DNA of 64,000 bases, from contig NC_016458.1 in the NCBI RefSeq assembly GCF_000226115.1, positions 4,002,001 through 4,066,000 on the forward strand. Reading direction: 5' to 3'. The position numbers and the translations under genes were made by a program. The stretch's first letter is position 1. Each line of letters opens with the position of its first letter. Below, piece by piece: positions 59,026-64,000 of the stretch. The stretch comes from Thermothielavioides terrestris NRRL 8126 (taxonomy: Eukaryota > Ascomycota > Sordariomycetes > Sordariales > Chaetomiaceae). The notes below the pieces were generated by a model. It saw only the letters and a list, made by a program, of their open reading frames with translations, searched no databases and had not been told where the DNA came from.

Positions 59026-59700
59026 GACGCGTGCATGGTCGTCTTGGGCTGGGCTGAGCTATGAATGCTGGTAGTCGAGAAGCCCGCGCTTCAATATCAT
59101 TATTCCATAGGTACTTCCTACGCGTCTGCTGAATTGGTCCCCGGCACTGTTCCTCGGGATTGGTTCTCAGGGTGGATCCCCAGGCCTGTGAGTGGTTGAA
59201 CTGCAGCTACCTTAGCGGTTGCTACAGTGCGGCGCCCGCCCCTCAGAACCACGCTGCTGTGACTTCAGCGGGGCAGTGTGAATCGGGTGAGCCTCAGAAC
59301 TTAGCACAGTGGGTAAGAAACGTGCTCCGCAGCTACCATTGTTTACCGTCGTGCCAAGGTCACCTAGTATTCAGTACACACAGCCGCCTTAATTCATGTT
59401 TGGATTCATATTTTCCGCCGAGAAATCGCAGATTGAGTGCCGAAGCGTAAGTTAGAGACTGTCATCAAACCAGGAGGGTTCGCTAGCCACGCCCAAAACT
59501 ATCATGTACAGATAAAACAGCACGCCGTCTCGACAACTACTGCCCCAACCAAAGTTGAGGCGGGTTAAAACGAACCCACTGTTCCAGAGTGGCCGCTCCG
59601 CCGCATTGGACTCTTGAGATACCGAGATAATCCGAAAACACCTTCTAGTCGTGCTCTCCGAGATCGAATGACCCAAAAACAGAGGTCCTCATAAAGCGAA
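59026..59700. other. Intergenic region, scm3 5' side / vti1 3' side
   Basis: About 675 bp in a tandem minus-strand arrangement, so it should hold the scm3 promoter and the vti1 3' UTR. No ORF, repeat or RNA gene stands out. Confidence 0.55.
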
Positions 59701-60515
59701 TCATCTGAACTTGCTGAAAATGACGGCGATGATGAGCAGAACTAGGACGGTGATGATGGCGATGGTGATCACCCGATTTGTAGCCATCCTAGAACGCCAC
59801 ATGATTAGCATCTATGCTGGCCTCTGGGGAAACGAGGAAAAGAACGTCATACCTACGAGCGATCCCTCTGAGGCTCTTGATACTACGGTCAACGTAGCCT
59901 TCGCTCTCGTACAGGACCCTGGTGGTGTGGTCAATGGTTTCGCGTTGTTGTTGCAGCTGCGCGAGCGTGCTGGCCCCGATGGCCTCTGTCTCGTTCGCCA
60001 ACGCTTGGCTGGCCTTGAGCCGCTGCGTGCTGCGGTCCAACCGGTCGGTCCCTTCAACACGGTGTTAGCCTTGCGTCTGAAGACGAGTTGTACACACGGT
60101 CAAGCAGAGACGCACCTGCCAACAACTGCTGCCGCTGCTCGAAGTGAGCATCCCCGGACGAGGAGCCCGGGTTGTCTGTGTAGCGCCCGCCAAACAACGC
60201 GCTCCTGTCATCGGCCAGGGTGCGCAACTTTCGCCGGTAACCGTCGACGTCTGTCTTGTAATCGCGCAGTCGCCTGTTGATGGCGGCGCGCTGTGCCGAG
60301 GGCACGTTCTGCTTCTCCACCTGCATCTGGCCGAGCAGCTCGTCCGCCTCTTCCAGCGCCCGCTCGGCCGCGCTCAGCGCCGCCTTCCTGGGCTCGCCCG
60401 ACAGCTCGGCGATCTGGTCGAGTTTCTGGACCAGGTCGGCCTGGACCAGCTGGTACTCCGTTTCATAGTGCTTGAACAGTTCGGTGCCGGCGTCGGTATC
60501 GAGCGGGTTGGCCAT
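59701..60515 (-). CDS. vti1: Vti1, Qb-SNARE of Golgi-endosome-vacuole traffic
   Basis: Three exons: 60515-60116, 60051-59853, 59788-59701; introns of 64 nt each (GTGCGT...TGAAG with branch GCTAAC; GTATGA...TCTAG with branch GCTAAT). The product is 228 aa, typical for Vti1. The N-terminal Habc three-helix bundle covers about 1-110. The SNARE motif runs from TDRLDRSTQRLKASQALANE through GASTLAQLQQQRETI, with the zero-layer Gln expected in that block. RRMATNR precedes the C-terminal anchor VITIAIITVLVLLIIAVIF, and only FSKFR follows. Vti1 pairs with several Qa-SNAREs for fusion at the Golgi, endosome and vacuole. All parts are intact. Confidence 0.95.
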
Positions 60516-61419
60516 TTTCGCGGATGAGAGGAGGTGTAGTTTTGAGGCTTTCCGGGTTGGAATTGTTTGCCGTTGAGCAGCAGACTCGGTCTCAGGCTGG
60601 GATCAATGAGACGGCGACGGTTTGGGTGACTACGGACTCTCGGAGTCCGTAGCTGGCCGTTCTTCCGGGGCGCTCGGTACTGAAATCGCAAGAACGAGGG
60701 TGATCACAGGTCGCGCCGGCTATCGTTGAATCGCAAACTAGATCGCCAGCACTCGAATTGACGGGGTGAAGGCGTCGTGTGGCGGGAATCCCTAGCAAAG
60801 GTGTTGTCGTTGGTTGACCAAGTATTCCGTTGGCAAGGTTGTGGTTGTGTAGGTTGCGTAGCCTGGTTGCGTTGCGTCGCCCTTGCTTGCGGCGAAGCTC
60901 GGACCAGGCCGACTTGACGGTGGCACATGATGATCACAAGGGGCGGGCACAGCAGGTGTGGCACAAATGCTACGCGATGCGTAGGATGCAATGATGGATT
61001 GGTTGATTGATTGATTGATTGATGCCGGAATCTCCACCCTTGCGTCTATCTATATGTCTAAGTACAATGCCTATGCCACTCTGGGCTGTGGGGCTGTAAC
61101 GGATGCCCCTGCCCTGGTAATGATGCCTGAGATGCCTTGTAGGAAGTGCTTCCTACAATCTACTACTATACGAAAAGATCGACGCCCTCGTCGATGTAGT
61201 AATGATACTATTGATGGTGTTTTCGCTATGCCTATAGCATTTGTGGCGCTGTAGCCGCTAAATGGTCCTTAGTGACCTACTAGTCGTACTTCCTACCTAA
61301 TCTGTGGTATATGATGAGATATTGGGGCTTGTCGTTGTACTTTCGTTGCGTTGTAATAGCGTTGATATATAACTCGGCTATAGTGACAAGATAGATAACT
61401 AGGAGCTATCTACTATATA
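60516..61419. other. vti1 upstream region passing into transposon-derived AT-rich DNA
   Basis: The first few hundred bases are the vti1 promoter. A GATT tandem run lies at about 61000-61020. An 8-bp inverted repeat (GTAGGAAG-TG-CTTCCTAC) is at 61139-61156. From about 61260 base composition shifts sharply to AT with very many TA steps, marking the edge of the degraded retroelement. A short ORF at 61015-61254 is not supported. Confidence 0.6.
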
Positions 61420-64000
61420 GGTCGAATATATAGGGCTCTAGATAGTCAATACTAACTATATTATAGATCTTCTATAATAATAGTATCTATAATTGGTAGG
61501 CTAATCGTCTAACTCGTTCTAAGATAGTCAAGGGTCCTATATATTGTTAGCTAAACTTATTGCCGATAACACCTATTATGAGTATAGAGTAACCCTTATA
61601 GAGGCGTAGCTAGACCTTGTCGCTAATGTTGAAGAAGTACGCCTTATAGCGACGATCGTAGTAGTATTTAGTTGTTATAGCTACAATGGCGATAACGTTG
61701 TATATATCTAGGCGTAGTTGTAGCAACGATGTTGTTGGTTTTAAGTTATAATTGACGATAATATTGGCAATAGTAACTAGGTTGAAGCCTTTAGTAACTT
61801 CGTTAGGCAATATATCAGTTATAGCTATATAGGTAGTGTTATATTCGAACTAAAGAAGTAGGATAATCTCTAGCTATTTATAGAAGTTATCGAAGGCCTA
61901 GATATAATGCTATAGAGCCAATTCGATAGTCTAGATCATCCACTTAGTCTAGCTATCGATAGCTAGATAGTACGTTATAGTATATAATAGTTTAGTACCT
62001 AGTGACCGCTAGATAGTCTACTAAAGCGCTACTATAAACTTTGGGTCTCTGTCTAATAGTATAATCTTTAGTAGGCCTTAGTTTACTGTTATAAGCTAGT
62101 AGAGTAGGTATTTGCCCTAGTCCTTAGAGGTCTATATAGTTTTGCTAGGTACGATTTAGATCTCTTTATTAAGCTTGTCAACGATGACTATAGCGACGTT
62201 ATAGCTCTCTATTGAAATTGGGAAGTCGACAATGAAGTTGATAGTAATTATATAGTATAGGTACTCGTTGCCGATAAATAGTTATAGAGAGCTATATAGC
62301 TAGTAGTAACGGATATCGTTGGCCTTGTACTTAGGGTAGACGTCAACGTATTTATAGACTATTCTTATAGGCTAATAAATAAAGAAGTTGCTAAGATATA
62401 CTTATAGTACTTAGTATTTATAGTAGTTGCTATTGTAAATAGCGTTTAAGACGTCTATTATATAAGTATATAGGATATAGAGGTGGGGAACCTAGCCGCC
62501 TATCTTCTAGAGAAGGCTATAGTGTAGTTGGAACAGCAAGGTCACCTTGTATTTAGGTACAAGGGCGTTGTTCTAGTTGACAACCGCGAAGGTCTTTTTC
62601 TAGATAGGGTCTTCGAGATAACCCTATTGTAGCTATTTGACGAAGTCTAGGTAGATATTCAATATAACTATACTAGAGGTTGTACTAACTATAGGAATGT
62701 TAAGACTAATATTCTTATTTATAGCCGGTTTAAGGAATACCTAGATAGGTGGTAGGTACAACGGTTCACTAGCGTATATCGCCTAATGTTCTATATAGTC
62801 GTTTAGAAGGTCATCGAAGCCGCCTATAGCGTTTAGATCTATAGTGTTATTGGTTAATAGCATTTGTAACAACGCGTTAGGCACTATATAGTATTTACTA
62901 GGCTTATAGAGAATACGAAGGTTATATTAACTAAGGTATTCTATAGCACGGATAAGGCGTTTGTTCATTAGAGCGAAGGATATAATATCTTTAGTCACAT
63001 TGTTAAAGCTAAGAATAGCTTTATAGTTGGTAAAAATGTAGATAGACGTAGAACGTATAGCGGTCGTCTACCTCTTATATTTTATAAGTGTCTACACTAG
63101 ACTAAGGACTTCTATCTCGGTAGACTAGTACTTCTACTCTATAAGCGATAGCGTATATAACAGGTATACAATTAGCTAGATAGTAGTATATAGGGGATAT
63201 ATAGTAATAAGACTATCCTCGCCAAGGATCTTTTGTATTGCTATAGGCTCGATATAGTAGATTTTAGCACCGATGCTATACTAGGAGATATCGATGTCTA
63301 TATATAGGGGATCGCTATCGTAGAAGAAAGTAATAGATATATTGTAGGAGAGCGCTACCTTGACTACTTCGAAAGATGTAAGTTCCTTGGTCATTAGCAA
63401 CAACAACTATATAATGTGTGACTACGACTTTTGCTTACCTTTATAGTTATAGGTTTTTAAGAGGGCTATCTTCCGTTGCTACAATGGTGCGATAAGGATA
63501 GAATAGAGCAGTATATTGTACTATATAAAGCCGATGGCGCTGATAAAGTACTCGAGGTCCTTAAGGGTATATAGGAACTCTAGTGCAGTGATCGCTACTA
63601 GCCTTTCGGCTATAGTGGACATGCCTATACTGTTGACCATTTGGCTAAGCACCGTAGCATTAAGGAATATAATAAACGATTTATTAAGGCCAATAGAGAT
63701 ATTGCGTTTATATAGCGCTTTGAATATAGTACAAAGGTAGGTAAGGTGGCCGTTAGTAGTAGCGAATTCGTAGCTCCCGATAACGACGTTATTGCAATAT
63801 ACGTTTATAGCGTCAATGTCCTTGAGAAAGAGGTCTATCTACCGCTATATATATACGTTACTATTATAATAACTTATAATAATGTAGTTGAATATATATT
63901 GGCCCTCTATAGTATTTATAGTGAAGACCTATCTATCTCTAGGATCTACCAACCATTGGTAATAGAAAGCTATTACATTGAGGATAGTAATATACTTTAC
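61420..64000 (-). mobile_element. Degenerate Ty3/gypsy retrotransposon pol relic (RIP-like), truncated by the window edge
   Basis: Reading the minus strand from 64000 leftwards gives, in gypsy order: the thumb/connection of reverse transcriptase (about 63430-63700, with KDLEYFISAIGF and RKIALLKTYNYKG), RNase H (about 62880-63130, with STEIEVLSLV and RLIRAIEYLS), the integrase core (62240 IVDFPISIESYNV; 62039-62053 DRDPKF), and the integrase C-terminus (about 61490-61680, YYYDRRYKAYFF and the GPY/F-like QYIGPLTILERVRRLAYQL). The frame is broken by dozens of TAG/TAA codons, and TA dinucleotides are extremely abundant. That is what CpA-to-TpA RIP produces from CAG, CAA and TGG. It cannot be active. 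The 5' part and one LTR lie beyond the window; I could not find the other LTR. Confidence 0.85.

Noticed and set aside
61015..61254. Plus-strand ORF of 79 codons with CRKC
   Set aside because: It lies at the edge of degraded transposon DNA, has no domain, and straddles a simple repeat and an inverted repeat.

Overview
This is nuclear DNA from a filamentous ascomycete, most likely a member of the Sordariales (Chaetomiaceae-like; genus not resolved). The reasons are GC-rich genes with short introns of about 50-110 nt carrying CTGAC/CTAAC branch sites, intergenic spaces of 0.4-2.5 kb, a typical Pezizomycotina gene set (Atg14, DUF3807, Spa2, IQGAP, Zn2Cys6 factor, long Scm3), and an AT-rich, TpA-rich right end that looks like a transposon destroyed by repeat-induced point mutation (RIP). 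Exon boundaries below were placed by eye from splice motifs, frame continuity and family conservation.

Left third (1-25.8 kb): an unrecognised membrane/coiled-coil gene whose frame is cut by one TAG at 1620-1622 and continues for another 943 codons; atg14 (autophagy PI3-kinase subunit, minus); a small conserved hypothetical gene; a DUF3807 gene followed by a cluster of CGTCA-TAAAT-TGACG inverted repeats; mcr1 (mitochondrial cytochrome b5 reductase, minus); an nbp2-like SH3 adaptor (minus); ssu72 (RNA polymerase II CTD phosphatase); spa2 (polarisome scaffold); and a four-TM MARVEL-type protein.

Middle (26-47.7 kb): a transferrin-receptor-like M28 metallopeptidase (minus) with a GT...GG intron where an AG acceptor is expected; a divergent MFS transporter; a large IQGAP (minus); a 478-bp nonautonomous DNA transposon with about 42-bp terminal inverted repeats and a 9-bp target duplication in the IQGAP/IMP dehydrogenase intergenic space; IMP dehydrogenase; lys1 (saccharopine dehydrogenase, 8 exons, first intron GC-AG, minus); and a Zn2Cys6 transcription factor.

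Right third (48.7-64 kb): a DNAJC11-like protein with a 30-Asn tract and a J domain without HPD (minus); an AT-rich spacer holding a tannase/feruloyl-esterase fragment; the casein kinase II catalytic subunit (with a second GC-AG intron); scm3 (CENP-A chaperone, minus); vti1 (Qb-SNARE, minus); then from about 61.4 kb to the end a Ty3/gypsy pol relic on the minus strand (RT, RNase H, integrase) riddled with stops.

The genes are not an operon or a biosynthetic cluster. They are mostly housekeeping genes for trafficking, polarity and cytokinesis, nucleotide and lysine synthesis, transcription and centromere function. The unusual signals are the interrupted first gene, three non-GT-AG introns, the inverted-repeat element, the hairpin cluster, and gene and transposon relics in the AT-rich zones. 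I did not find a convincing new multi-gene system.
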